In this document: one piece after another, positions 22,888-34,095 of the stretch
Position numbering within the stretch: the first letter of the stretch is position 1
How the letters are laid out: the number at the start of each line of letters is the position of its first letter
Assembly (NCBI GenBank): GCA_039105265.1
Contig: JAPFFF010000003.1
Span: forward strand, 7,316,001 to 7,380,000
Length of the DNA: 64,000 bases
Reading direction: 5' to 3'
Source of the DNA: Tritrichomonas musculus
Taxonomy: Eukaryota > Parabasalia > Tritrichomonadida > Tritrichomonadidae
Notes under the pieces: generated by a model
What the model saw: the letters and a program-made list of their open reading frames with translations, nothing else
The model's database searches: none
What the model was told of the DNA's origin: nothing
Translations under genes and position numbers: made by a program

Positions 22888-23655
22888 ATGATGCATTCAC
22901 ATCAGCACTTTGATGACAACCACCAAGAAATGGATGAAAAAAATCAAATAACTGAAGTAGACTTTTCTTTTGATGATTATGATTTCAAACCATCTAATAC
23001 ATTTTCTACATCATGCAAATTTCCAGGGATATCAAATGATGCTATCTATGAGACAAGAAGTAGAAAAAAGAGGGCTTTCACTAAAGAAGATGATTTGAAA
23101 TTGAAAAAAGCAGTACAAGAATATGGTGTAAATGATTGGTCACTTATTGCTTCAATAGTTGGAAATCGAACAAGAAGGCAATGCCGTGAAAGATGGAAAA
23201 AGTTTCTTTGTCCAACATTGAATCATTCTTCTTGGACTGAAGAAGAAGATTATCTTCTTTTGAGTAAATACCAAAGTCTTGGACCAAAATGGTCAGTTAT
23301 TAGTAGTTCATTCAAAAATAGAACAGATATAAGCGTGAAAACAAGGTTCATAACATTAAATAGGCGAATGAAGAAAGAATATGATTTAACCAAAAGAATT
23401 CTCAAAAATAATTCTTTTAATTATCAAAATGATGCCGAAAGAACAAATTTTGAACAAAAAAACAAATCCAAAGTTAAGATGAAAGAAGAAAATTATATAC
23501 AAGACAATTCAAATGTTTGCACATCTCCATTAAAAATAAATCATGATGATTCGTCAAATACAATCCATTCATTTCTTGATTTTTCATTATTTGAAAATTC
23601 CGGAGAAAATGAAGTAGATTTATGGGACAATGATTTTATTAATAATTATCTATAG
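22888..23655 (+). CDS. R2R3-type Myb DNA-binding protein
   Basis: A 255-residue protein with two tandem Myb repeats. The first (about 62-108) has F64, W84 and W103 as the spaced aromatic residues and the recognition region NRTRRQCRERWKKFL. The second (about 114-160) has W116, W135 and F154 with NRTDISVKTRFITL. Repeats of this kind bind DNA as a pair. The N-terminus is His/Asp-rich, and the C-terminus (about 165-255) is Asn/Ser/acidic and probably disordered, possibly activating. Trichomonads have a large Myb family that includes core-promoter binders in T. vaginalis, so a transcription-factor role is well founded; its targets are unknown. Two ATGs are adjacent at the start; the first is used here. 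Confidence 0.92.
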   Translation: MMHSHQHFDDNHQEMDEKNQITEVDFSFDDYDFKPSNTFSTSCKFPGISNDAIYETRSRKKRAFTKEDDLKLKKAVQEYGVNDWSLIASIVGNRTRRQCRERWKKFLCPTLNHSSWTEEEDYLLLSKYQSLGPKWSVISSSFKNRTDISVKTRFITLNRRMKKEYDLTKRILKNNSFNYQNDAERTNFEQKNKSKVKMKEENYIQDNSNVCTSPLKINHDDSSNTIHSFLDFSLFENSGENEVDLWDNDFINNYL

Positions 23656-25654
23656 ATGATGATCATTATAACTTTTTGTATAGAAAAAACGTTATTTAAA
23701 ACTTTTTCTGAAACAAAATGGCTTAAGACGAAACTTTTTCAATTTTTTTTTTTTTTTTTTTTTTTTTGGTTTTAATAAAAAAGTTGAATTAATGGATTTC
23801 AAAATGACAATTCATATATACCAAAATGTTTGAAGTGGGGAGATATTTCATGCCAATATAAAAAATTTTCAAGTTTTTTTCTCCTAATGATTAATAATAA
23901 TATTTATCAAATTTATATCAAATTTATGTATTTATGAATAATTCGGATTTTAAAACATATGAATAATCCTTTTGTTAACCTATCAGTATAATTATATTTT
24001 GATATCTAATATATTAGATATACTTTGTAAATTTTTGAGTTGATTTTTCAAAATAATAAATTTATACATATAAAAGGAATATAGATATTATTAATATCAT
24101 TTTATTTACTATTTAAATTTTAGATCTGTAGATATTCATGTTATAATTGTAAAAATTTGCATTGAATTTTTTTGTGAGCGAAACTATTGAAATTGGTAAT
24201 TATTATTCATTATGTGTGTAGTAACGAAAATAACGTATTTTGGATTTTTCAATATTTTGAAAATATCCACCAAATTATTTATTTTTTATCATTGTTCTTT
24301 TATAAATATTTATTAATATCGCAATTAGGCTCTAAGATTTTAATTTTAAAGGGAGATTTTGAACTTTTTTATTATTATTATAATTAGAATATCTTTCTTA
24401 TCTAACATTATTTGAGAAAGAATTAATAAATATAATACCCTATTCTGTATCATATATTGATATTAGCATGCTCCTGAGGTATATATTTAAAAATGAACTA
24501 AAATTTAAGGAATTTAAAAAAAAAATTAGTTTTTTGTTAAATTTTTATTATTTTAGAGGATTCTGGTTAATTTTATTTCTTACAAATTTAATATATTATT
24601 TTTATTCGTGTATGAAATAAAATGAACTAATAATTGCAACAAACTACTCGATAGGTGCATCTAAGAATTTCTTTTAAATATGGACCTCGATAATTTCATT
24701 AATCCATTGATATTAGCTGCAATATCAATTTACAATATTTTATATCAAACATAATATATATATTAGATATAAATAAATGAATATATATCTTTACAATCAA
24801 TGAATATATATATTAAAATTGTCATAAAATGTAAACACTTTTTAAAAGGTTATTTCAAATATTTCAATATCTCATAAATATTAAGATATATATTGATATA
24901 TATATTCAAAAATATTGAGATATGAATTCAAAATACATTCTGAATTTTTTTTTCAATGATCCATTTTCTATTGATACTGAATAAATGAATAAATCTAAAA
25001 ATAAAATATAACAAAATTGAAATAATTATATTATGCTTTGAGTTAATAAAAATATAAAAAATAAAATATAAATTTTAAAATACCAAAGAACGAAATTCCA
25101 TTTTTTTATTGATTGAAACCAAGAAGAATTATAGTTTTGTTTACCAACGAGATATACATTCATGTATTTAGAGTAATTTTAGTGAATATGAGTTCTAGCA
25201 TCAATTATTATGTCAAAATAAAAATCAAACCTTGGTCATGCTGATGATAGTAATAATGTATTATTTTATGCTCACAAGAGTAAACTAACATGCTAACATG
25301 AAGAAAAACATAAATATCACCTTTGCAGTATAAATATAATTTTAATAATTAAAACAAATGCAAATATTAAAAGTTAAAGAAATAATAAATAATATAACAA
25401 ATTTAACATAATAATATAAATATATAAAATATATCGAAAAAACAATATAATAAAAAGATATGAAAAAAAAATTATTTTTATTAAATTGAATATTTATTGT
25501 AATCATTTTTCACAAAAAAAAGTTTTTTGTTTACCGATGCATTTATCGATTAAAACCAGACAATATTATATTCAATATTTAATAATACATTAATTACAAT
25601 ATATATTTAAAAAATAAAGCAATTTTATATTTTTGCCGTTACTATACACATTAT
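23656..25654. other. 2-kb AT-rich spacer
   Basis: No gene recognised. Three ACTTTTT copies lie just after the Myb stop (23666-23740), followed by a T run (about 23743-23766). The remainder is AT-rich simple sequence. Confidence 0.6.
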
Positions 25655-25660
25655 TCATTT
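25655..25660 (+). promoter_or_regulatory. Initiator (Inr) TCATTT
   Basis: Matches the trichomonad TCAYTW initiator and lies 17 bases before the ATG at 25677, giving a very short 5' leader as is usual in these organisms. Confidence 0.6.
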
Positions 25661-25676
25661 GGAATATCTTCTATAT

Positions 25677-28600
25677 ATGAGTAATAATTACCAATTTTTC
25701 GAAGAGGAATCTCAAAAGTATGAACAAATATTATTGGAATTTTCTAATAATCCAAATGCAGAACCTTTTGTTGATGAAAATTTTCATCCTTTTAAAAAAA
25801 TAGACGAAAAAAAAATTGGTGATGATTTATCTGATTCATACAAATGGGAACGAATTGATAAAATATATCCAGCGCCTCTTTTCAAAAAAGAACTAATCCA
25901 TCCATATTTTATTGAACAAGGAGCTATTGGTGACTGTTATCTTATTACATCCCTTTCCCGGATAGCCAAACAACCCTATTTAGTCCAAACTCTCTTTGAA
26001 AAAAAAAAGCCAGATACCATCTTAGGCGAAATCCAAGATTCAATCAATCTCAAATGCGGAGCTGTTGTTATATATTTTTTTGCATTTGGACGGAAGACTC
26101 CAGTTTTAATAGATACACGAATACCAGTCAGCTATGGAGATTGCATATTTAGTCATCCCAATATTAATTCAAATTCAGCCTGGTTTTGTTTAGTTGAAAA
26201 AGCCTATGCCAAACTCAAAGGGTCCTATTCAAACATTGTTGGTGGCCAATTATCGTATCCAATTTATTCACTTTTTGGCTATTATCAGAAATCTTTTCTT
26301 TTTGACCAAAAGGCGAATTTAACCGACAAAATTCTGAAGTACCAAGACAGGGGCTACATCATGGAAGCAGGAATATCTGAATTTAATTCTAGTTTTACGA
26401 TTAATAACGTCCCTATTGCCGAAGTAGAGAAACTTGGATTGATCACGCAGCATAGCTACTTATTGATGCGAGTCCGGAAGGTTGAAAACGACCATTTTTA
26501 CCAATTACGAAATCCACACGGCGAAGGTGGAAAAGTATGGAATGGCGACTATTCAGCTCACTCTCCTCTTCTCACCAATGAGTTGAAGCGAGCTCTCAAG
26601 TATCGGCCTCAAAAGGGAAGTTTTTGGATGATTGAAAAAGACTTCTTTAAGTATTTCACAGATATTGAAGTTTCAAAGCCAATTAGCAAATTATGGACTG
26701 TCCGTCTTTGCCATAGAACAATGCTTCCAGGCGTTGTTGGCACGGGAGATGCCGAATTCTTACATTTGGAAGAAAAACCGAATTTTGCCTTTCAAATAAT
26801 TGACCCAAAATTTGACAGCACCAAAAAAGTGAAGTTTCATGTTTTAATTGAAAAAGTTCAATTAAAATACCCTAATTTTGACAGTAGTAAAAAAGTTGAA
26901 TTTCAGAGGATGATTGAAAAAGTTCAAGGCACGTCAGAAAAAGTGGAAAAGGACTCTACGACAATGATCACTTTTTGTCATGCAAATGGTAAAAAATTGA
27001 GTGCTGAAACACTCAAAACTGGCTACAAATCATATCGAACACGTCGTCCTATTTACACGTTTTCGTGCCCAATTAACAGCAAAAATGACATTGTCACTTT
27101 TGTGTTATATAACATATTAACCACTGAAATCACAGAAAAAGTTTACATACAAGTTTTTTGTGAGTATAATTTTAAACTTTTTGATATCGACGATCCAACG
27201 ACACTCTTTCCAAAAACACAAAATATGGGACCAGCCTTTGAGAACTACACTTTAACCAGCTATGAAGCAGCAATGCTTTTAAAGAAGAAATTCTTCAATG
27301 ATCAACAAGTTCCCATCTTTTGCAAAGCAACGGCAGAAGATGCTGCTTCAAATGACCAAAGGAGTGATGAACTTTTTCAGATGATAAAAGAGTCAAGAGA
27401 AAAGATGGACTCACATCATTACAGTAATGAAGGTGGCCGTCAAATTGACATTGATTTATATAAGAACATAATTGAAGTAGTTCACACTGATGATGATTCG
27501 CAGTTGTATGTAGTGACTGACCAAAAAGGCACACAAAAATATATGGCCAAAGTTTTCAATGATCAGTCAGATGAGCTTATTAAACAGTTTTCTAAAGAAC
27601 TTTCTTTTATTCGTCTGTTAAAATATCCTTCGATTGTTAATTTCATCGGCTACAGTGAGGTTGACTTTCATCATCAAGATAATCCGGTTTTGTTAACGGA
27701 TTTCTATCGTCGCGGAACACTTTCAAATGTCCTTGAGATTGAGGACCAAAAGAACGGACGTTTGAAACTGCATGAGAAAGGATTTGATGATTGGAATAAC
27801 ACCAAGAAAATGATTTGTCTGATCGGCATAGCACTTGGAATGAAGTACGTTCATGAGCATAAAATAATTCATCGAAATTTGAGTAGTTCGAATATTTATC
27901 TTGATGAAAATTTGTATCCAAAAATTGGTGATTTTGGGCTCTCAAAAAGTTCCCAATTACAATATAATCAAACTCTTTTCGCAGGGAAAAATGCTATAAT
28001 TGCACCTGAATTAATCACCGGAAATAACAGTTATTCATTCCCTGTTGACGTCTTTGCTTATTCACTAATTGCTTACCATATAATAAGTCATCATAAGCCG
28101 ACAATTCCAACAAACAGTCCTTACTTCCTCCACCTTAAAATTGTGCAAGAAGAGGCTCGTCCGGCGCTGTCTTACATACCGGCCAAGTTCCACAATTTCA
28201 TAAAAGAAATGTGGAAACAAGATCAATTTGAAAGGCCAAATTTTGGCCAAATTGTAAGAACACTTTTGACTGAAAAAGATTCATTGTGGCTGGATGATGT
28301 CGATGAAGGTGAAGTGAACCGTTACTTGCATCAATTTGGCTTGTCAATTGGTAATAATAAACGCCCTTCAAAAATTGAAATAATCAATTCAATTGAAAAT
28401 CCAGAAAATGCAAAAAAACCGCAAATTTCAGTGCAACAAATTCTTTCCAATGAATCGATTTCGGCTGACTTTCGAAAGTCAGAAGGAATCAATTCAAAGA
28501 AAGCCAAAAGTTTCCTTGAAATTGAGAGCAACCGCGATTTCCTATTCAATTTTGGATTGAAGTTTTTCTTGGGAAATAAAGGGAAATGCAAAAACGTTCC

Positions 28601-29174
28601 ACAGGACTTCTTTTATGCAATGAAATACTTCAAGGAAGCTGCTTTGTTGGGCAGTCATGAAGCACTTTATTACATGGCTTCAATTTGCCTCCTTGACTCC
28701 TCAAATCAGTCATCAAAAGTGACAGGCCTTTCAATCCTTGACATCGCAATAGACGAAGAATACATCCCTGCGTTCGTGCTTTATGCAATCCTTTACAACG
28801 CTGGTGATAAGCTGGATAAAAATGTTGTGATGTCGGCCGTTTATTTCAAAATTGCTGCTGACTTGGGCGACCTTAATTCAATGTTTGAATATGCAAACTT
28901 TTTGAGACAACTTTTTCAACACGAACTTGAAAAAGTGGAAATTGAAAAGGATCTCGAAAAAACAAAAATAATAATCAACAAAATGGAAAATAGAAATGAC
29001 TACTTTTACCTCGAGGCGAGATACACAATGGAGACTTTCAGCAACGAAGACGCTGCTCGGGAATTATTTATGTGCACCCAAAATGCACCCCGGCCAAATA
29101 GGTATTCAAAAAATGCACCCCAAATCGGTTTTGCACCCAAATTTTATTATTGCACCTATTTTGCACCCAAATAA
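25677..29174 (+). CDS. Calpain-like protease fused to a pseudokinase and Sel1 repeats, 3' end cut by a transposon
   Basis: Read from ATG 25677 (1165 aa); the frame is open slightly further upstream but only from a TTG, and the initiator sits between. Residues about 55-330 are a calpain protease core with C87 (QGAIGDCYLITSLS), H259 (ITQHSYLL) and N279 (LRNPHG), so the triad is complete. About 335-500 resembles the beta-rich calpain III region and contains a short duplicated block (FDST/SKKV...IEKVQ). About 595-865 is a kinase fold: K625 in YMAKVF, DFG at 752-754 and an APE-type motif, but HRD is replaced by HRN (732-734), which predicts a pseudokinase. Sel1-type helical repeats follow from about 960. 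Host sequence stops at 29073; the last 33 residues come from the inserted element's end. The missing tail is at 38757-38925. Confidence 0.85.
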   Translation: MSNNYQFFEEESQKYEQILLEFSNNPNAEPFVDENFHPFKKIDEKKIGDDLSDSYKWERIDKIYPAPLFKKELIHPYFIEQGAIGDCYLITSLSRIAKQPYLVQTLFEKKKPDTILGEIQDSINLKCGAVVIYFFAFGRKTPVLIDTRIPVSYGDCIFSHPNINSNSAWFCLVEKAYAKLKGSYSNIVGGQLSYPIYSLFGYYQKSFLFDQKANLTDKILKYQDRGYIMEAGISEFNSSFTINNVPIAEVEKLGLITQHSYLLMRVRKVENDHFYQLRNPHGEGGKVWNGDYSAHSPLLTNELKRALKYRPQKGSFWMIEKDFFKYFTDIEVSKPISKLWTVRLCHRTMLPGVVGTGDAEFLHLEEKPNFAFQIIDPKFDSTKKVKFHVLIEKVQLKYPNFDSSKKVEFQRMIEKVQGTSEKVEKDSTTMITFCHANGKKLSAETLKTGYKSYRTRRPIYTFSCPINSKNDIVTFVLYNILTTEITEKVYIQVFCEYNFKLFDIDDPTTLFPKTQNMGPAFENYTLTSYEAAMLLKKKFFNDQQVPIFCKATAEDAASNDQRSDELFQMIKESREKMDSHHYSNEGGRQIDIDLYKNIIEVVHTDDDSQLYVVTDQKGTQKYMAKVFNDQSDELIKQFSKELSFIRLLKYPSIVNFIGYSEVDFHHQDNPVLLTDFYRRGTLSNVLEIEDQKNGRLKLHEKGFDDWNNTKKMICLIGIALGMKYVHEHKIIHRNLSSSNIYLDENLYPKIGDFGLSKSSQLQYNQTLFAGKNAIIAPELITGNNSYSFPVDVFAYSLIAYHIISHHKPTIPTNSPYFLHLKIVQEEARPALSYIPAKFHNFIKEMWKQDQFERPNFGQIVRTLLTEKDSLWLDDVDEGEVNRYLHQFGLSIGNNKRPSKIEIINSIENPENAKKPQISVQQILSNESISADFRKSEGINSKKAKSFLEIESNRDFLFNFGLKFFLGNKGKCKNVPQDFFYAMKYFKEAALLGSHEALYYMASICLLDSSNQSSKVTGLSILDIAIDEEYIPAFVLYAILYNAGDKLDKNVVMSAVYFKIAADLGDLNSMFEYANFLRQLFQHELEKVEIEKDLEKTKIIINKMENRNDYFYLEARYTMETFSNEDAARELFMCTQNAPRPNRYSKNAPQIGFAPKFYYCTYFAPK

Positions 29175-30534
29175 ACTAAATAAAAAGTGGCTTGCTTATA
29201 CAAAATTTTTCTATCTTCATTTCTAACTTTTTTGGCTCAAAATCCTTTATAAAGTATTTTATTTCTGGTAATTTGCTTTGTTTGCCGTGGAATCGATTGT
29301 TCTGTCTCTTTTTCATCCTTTTTTTTGCAAATATTCAAATATTATATAATTTTCATAATAATTCAATTTATTGGTTTAAAATGGTTGTTTATAATATACT
29401 TAATTATTCTGTCATATGAAAATTTAGAAGCTAGCTGAGAGTAAAAAAATATTTGTGTTTTAAAATTGTTATAATCTACCTCAGAATATATTGAAAGAAT
29501 AAAAAAAAATCCATATTTTGAATACTCTGATTTGAATGCTCTCACAAAAATATAAAATTTGATATAAATATTAATTTTAAACGGATATTTAAGATTTTAA
29601 AACGATTTTCTTAAAGAACAAAGTGAGATTAATATCAAGCAAAGATGCAGAATGAGGCTTGATATTATAAATTTATTTTAGTATAATAATTTTTTTGTTT
29701 TTTCAATTTTTTTTTTATATAATTTAAAACGATCAACTAAAAAATACTCAAAAAATAAAAAGATCAATTAAATTATTAATAAATCATTATGTAGATATAA
29801 ATTGTTATAACCTTTTTTTTGTTTTTTCAATTTTTTTTTATATAATTTAAAACGATCAACTAAAAAATACTCAAAAAATAAAAAGATCAATTAAATTATT
29901 AATAAATCATTATGTAGATATAAATTGTTATAACCTTTTTTTTGTTTTTTCAATTTTTTTTTATATAATTTAAAACGATCAACTAAAAAATACTCAAAAA
30001 ATAAAAAGATCAATTAAATTATTAATAAATCATTATGTAGATATAAATTGTTATAACCTTTTTTTTGTTTTTTCAATTTTTTTTTATATAATTTAAAACG
30101 ATCAACTAAAAAATACTCAAAAAATAAAAAGATCAATTAAATTATTAATAAATCATTATGTAGATATAAATTGTTATAACCTTTTTTTTGTTTTTTCAAT
30201 TTTTTTTTATATAATTTAAAACGATCAACTAAAAAATACTCAAAAAATAAAAAGATCAATTAAATTATTAATAAATCATTATGTAGATATAAATTGTTAT
30301 AACCTTTTTTTTGTTTTTTCAATTTTTTTTTATATAATTTAAAACGATCAACTAAAAAATACTCAAAAAATAAAAAGATCAATTAAATTATTAATAAATC
30401 ATTATGTAGATATAAATTGTTATAACCTTTTTTTTGTTTTTTCAATTTTTTTTTATATAATTTAAAACGATCAACTAAAAAATACTCAAAAAATAAAAAG
30501 ATCAATTAAATTATTAATAAATAATTATTTAGAT
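29074..30534 (+). repeat. Left inverted end with 7-copy 123-bp array
   Basis: The terminal part (29074-about 29692) carries six GCACC-type motifs in its first 100 bp. The array follows, with ATCAACTAAA recurring at 29731, 29855, 29978, 30101, 30224, 30347 and 30470 (period 123). The last unit is slightly diverged. Confidence 0.93.
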
Positions 30535-30976
30535 ATCGAATATAATAACTATTTATTTTTTTCCTTCAAAAATTCAGACAATCATCATAACCAAAAAAAA
30601 AAAAAGTGAAATTAAGGAAAATGATTTATTCACAAAGAAGTACAATCAGAATTATTATTAAAAATTTATTTCAGATTCATCAATTCTTTTTTTTTTCAAT
30701 AAAATATCAAACAATCTCGATAAAAAAGTTAACTTATTTAAAATGTTATACAAAATAAGAAATGTAATAAAAATAGTTATTAGAAATTGATATAAATCGT
30801 ATAAAATCTTTCATCCTTAAAAAATTATTGAAATCTTCATTAAAAAAAAGTGAGCTTAATTAAAATGTAGATAATAACGAACTTTCAAAATTGTATAAAT
30901 GTTAATAAAATAGTAAAGTTTTTTAAAAAAAAGAGAAAAAAAAAAAAAAAAAAGATATTTTGAAAAATTGAGAATT

Positions 30977-32836
30977 CTAAATCTTATTCATATTGTTATT
31001 AAACCAACTACGAACCTGAGTTTTTGTTATGTTTGGTGAAATTTCTTGTATTTTGGTAAATGTTTCTGATAATATTCTTTTTCTTTCTGTCGATCGTCCT
31101 GGAGCATTTCTGTAATTGATTAAGTTTTCTTGTAGTATTTGTTGAGCTTCTGTAGGTATTGTTTTGATGTGAACCTTTGGTATTGAATAGGCTTCGTTAA
31201 CTAGTCTTATTTCTTGCGCATTTTCCAGTTCGTTTATTTCTTCTATAATAGTTTTGTCATCTGTATCGTCTTCTTCTACTATATCTGTTATTTCATTTTT
31301 GTCATCATCAAATAAAAGTTCATTATTTAATCTTTGATCATATTTTTCTATACTTGTATCTGAATTTGTATTTTTTTTTTGTTTGTACCCAGCTCTTCGT
31401 AAGTCTGTTATAAAATTTTTAAAAATTTGTATAAATGTATCTTCGTCAATTCTTTTTATTTCTGTGTCATCTATTTCTTTCAATTCGTATCTGAGATGAT
31501 CTTCTTCTTCGATTTGTTGTATTATTTCTTCGAAATTTGCTAATGTAGGATGATGTCCAATTCGATCTTTCAATTTTGCATTATGACTTTCGGCTACGTT
31601 ATTTGTAATAATATCTTTATTAATTTTATTATAAACATTCCAATCATTGAACCTATATTTATTTTTAAAATTATACTCAAAATAAAGTGAAAATTGATCT
31701 GTGATTTCCCATTGAGATAATACTTTGATAACTGTATTTAATAACCTTTCTGAAATAAATGGTAGTAAATAACTGATATTCTTTAACTTATCTAAAAATT
31801 CAAATTTCTGATATTTATCGAAATACCTTCTCATTATTTGTGAAAAATGAAAATAACAATACTGAAAAATATGAGTTTCATTCATTAAAATTTTTTTGAC
31901 AGCATTTGATTCTCCAAGTTCGAAATCTGTAATAAAAGTAGCTCCATTTTGAAATCCTTTTTTAATTGAATTTATAAACATCAAAAAAGCAAGTTCATAA
32001 GTCTTTTTTTCTTTGTTTGGTAATAAAAAATGAGCCAATGGAATATTCATGTGTTCAGTTCGTCCTAAAAGCACCAAAACCTGTTCAAATCCATCTGGAG
32101 TAACATCGAAAGTTCCATCGATAAAAATAAATGAAGATTTTTGAATTAATGACTGTTGAAATTTTGAACTATAACAAATAAATAAATTCTTTCCAACCGG
32201 AAAATTTGAACAACGGAATTTAAAAAGTTCGAAATCCGTTTTACGATTTGTTTGTCTTATCTTTCCAAAATCAGTATCATTTATTTTGTTATCTCTATTT
32301 AATTTTGACCATTGATTATAAACAATTCTTTGAGAAATTGGTATTTTACTCTCTTCTTCATTGTTTTCACTGTTTATTTTTTTTGTCAATTGTGTTATTA
32401 TTTGGCTTTGGGTTGGTCGAGGCATTTGAGAGTAATAAATTTCATCTATTTTGCTTTTGAGTTCAGAATCTTTTATAAACTTATTTGTTGTTCCTATTTC
32501 TTTTATACAATTATGTTGAACATTCATTTGTATAATTTGTCCCAGCTTAACTTCTTCTTCATTCTCTGTTTTTTTTACAACTTCAAAGGAAACTAAAATA
32601 TATGCAGGACACCTTTCTTCGATTTTTTTATGCCTATTATAACCATTCTCGCAAACATATTTGAAATGTTGTGTTTTTTTTAAATATTTAACATATTTGT
32701 AATTGTATTGATTGAAATTGAGAATAAATGGTGCACCATTTGGCCTAAATGAAGTATTTTGTTGAAGCTTTTCTATGATATTCATTTTGTTAAAAATTAA
32801 ACGTTTTTGTGTCAATTTTTTGAATTGGATATTCAT
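30977..32836 (-). CDS. MULE transposase with FLYWCH-like zinc finger
   Basis: A 619-residue transposase. An N-terminal zinc-finger-like region (about 35-110) has C62, C76, H108 and C110 in FLYWCH/WRKY-GCM spacing, presumably for binding the element ends. The DDE core shows D240 in FIFIDGTFDV, D304 in FITDFELGES, CYFH at 327-330 and E416 in NNVAESHNAKLKDRI, all standard MULE motifs. The C-terminus has a strongly acidic stretch (about 490-560) and ends in a helical block. The frame is intact. It differs clearly from the transposase of the first MULE in having an N-terminal finger and the NNVAESH form of the E motif. A second Met at residue 18 is an alternative start. Confidence 0.9.
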   Translation of the reverse strand: MNIQFKKLTQKRLIFNKMNIIEKLQQNTSFRPNGAPFILNFNQYNYKYVKYLKKTQHFKYVCENGYNRHKKIEERCPAYILVSFEVVKKTENEEEVKLGQIIQMNVQHNCIKEIGTTNKFIKDSELKSKIDEIYYSQMPRPTQSQIITQLTKKINSENNEEESKIPISQRIVYNQWSKLNRDNKINDTDFGKIRQTNRKTDFELFKFRCSNFPVGKNLFICYSSKFQQSLIQKSSFIFIDGTFDVTPDGFEQVLVLLGRTEHMNIPLAHFLLPNKEKKTYELAFLMFINSIKKGFQNGATFITDFELGESNAVKKILMNETHIFQYCYFHFSQIMRRYFDKYQKFEFLDKLKNISYLLPFISERLLNTVIKVLSQWEITDQFSLYFEYNFKNKYRFNDWNVYNKINKDIITNNVAESHNAKLKDRIGHHPTLANFEEIIQQIEEEDHLRYELKEIDDTEIKRIDEDTFIQIFKNFITDLRRAGYKQKKNTNSDTSIEKYDQRLNNELLFDDDKNEITDIVEEDDTDDKTIIEEINELENAQEIRLVNEAYSIPKVHIKTIPTEAQQILQENLINYRNAPGRSTERKRILSETFTKIQEISPNITKTQVRSWFNNNMNKI

Positions 32837-32929
32837 TCAATAAATAATTTGTAAATTATTTAAATATAAAATTGTTTTAGCTCAAAATCTATCGTTAAAT
32901 TTACAACATATAATGGAATAAACAATAAT

Positions 32930-34095
32930 TTAGCATCATAATGCAGTATATTAACATAATAATGATGTATATTAGCATTATTAAGCAATGTATTAACATT
33001 ATGATGCAGTATATTAACATTATGATGCAGTATATTAACATAATAATGATGTATATTAACATAATAATGATGTATATTAACATAATAATGATGTATATTA
33101 ACATCATAATTCAATAATCTAGCATCATGATACTGTACATTGACATCACAATGCAGTATAATAACATCATAATGATGTATTTTAACATTATAATGCAGTA
33201 TATTAACATTATGATGCAGTATATTAACATTGTAATGATGTATATTAACATAATAATGATGTATATTAACATAATAATGATGTATATTAACATAATAATG
33301 ATGTATATTAGCATTATTATGCAATGTATTATCATTATGATGCTGTATATTAACATTATTATGCAGTATATTAACATTATAATTTAATATATTAGCATCA
33401 TAATTCAATATTCTAGCATCATGATACTGTACATTGACATCATAATGCAGTATATTAACATTATGATGCAGTATATTAACTTAATAATGATGTATATTAA
33501 CATTATAATGCAGTATATTAACATTATAATTTAATATATTAACATCATAATTCAATATTCTAGCATCATGATACTGTACATTGACATCATAATGCAGTAT
33601 ATTAACATTATAATGCAGTATATTAACATTGTAATGAAGTATATTAACATAATAATGATGTACATTAGCATTATAATTTAATATATTAGCATCATAATTC
33701 AATAATCTAGCATCATGATACTGTACATTGACATCACAATACAGTATATTAACATCATAATGATGTATATTAACATAATAATGATGTATATTAGCATTAT
33801 TATGCAATGTATTATCATTATGATGCAGTATATTAACACTATTATGCAATGTATTAACATTATAATGCAATATATTAACAATATAATACAATAATCTAAC
33901 ATCATAATACAATGTATTAACTCTATAATTTAATATATTAACATCATAATTCAATAATCTAGCATCATGATACTGTACATTGACATCATAATGCAGTATA
34001 TTAACATAATAATGATGTATATTAACATTATGATGCAGTATATTTTCATTAAGATGCAGTATATTAACATTGTAATGAAGTATATTAACATTTGA
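32930..34095. repeat. 21-bp minisatellite
   Basis: Tandem variants of a 21-bp unit such as TATTAACATAATAATGATG, with recurring larger blocks containing TCTAGCATCATGATACTGTA at about 33115, 33411, 33561, 33706 and 33958. Because 21 is a multiple of three, long artificial frames are open on both strands; I read it as non-coding. Confidence 0.9.

Noticed and set aside
25659-25676. Upstream extension of the calpain/pseudokinase gene from a TTG
   Set aside because: The ATG at 25677 follows a TCATTT initiator directly; the TTG overlaps that initiator.
29192-29545. Small ORFs in the left MULE end, duplicated exactly at 38285-38638
   Set aside because: They are simply the two copies of the inverted repeat and show no coding character.
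32860-33954. Long minus-strand frames rich in NVNIHHYYV-type repeats
   Set aside because: They are translations of the 21-bp minisatellite in every frame, with no unique domain or promoter.
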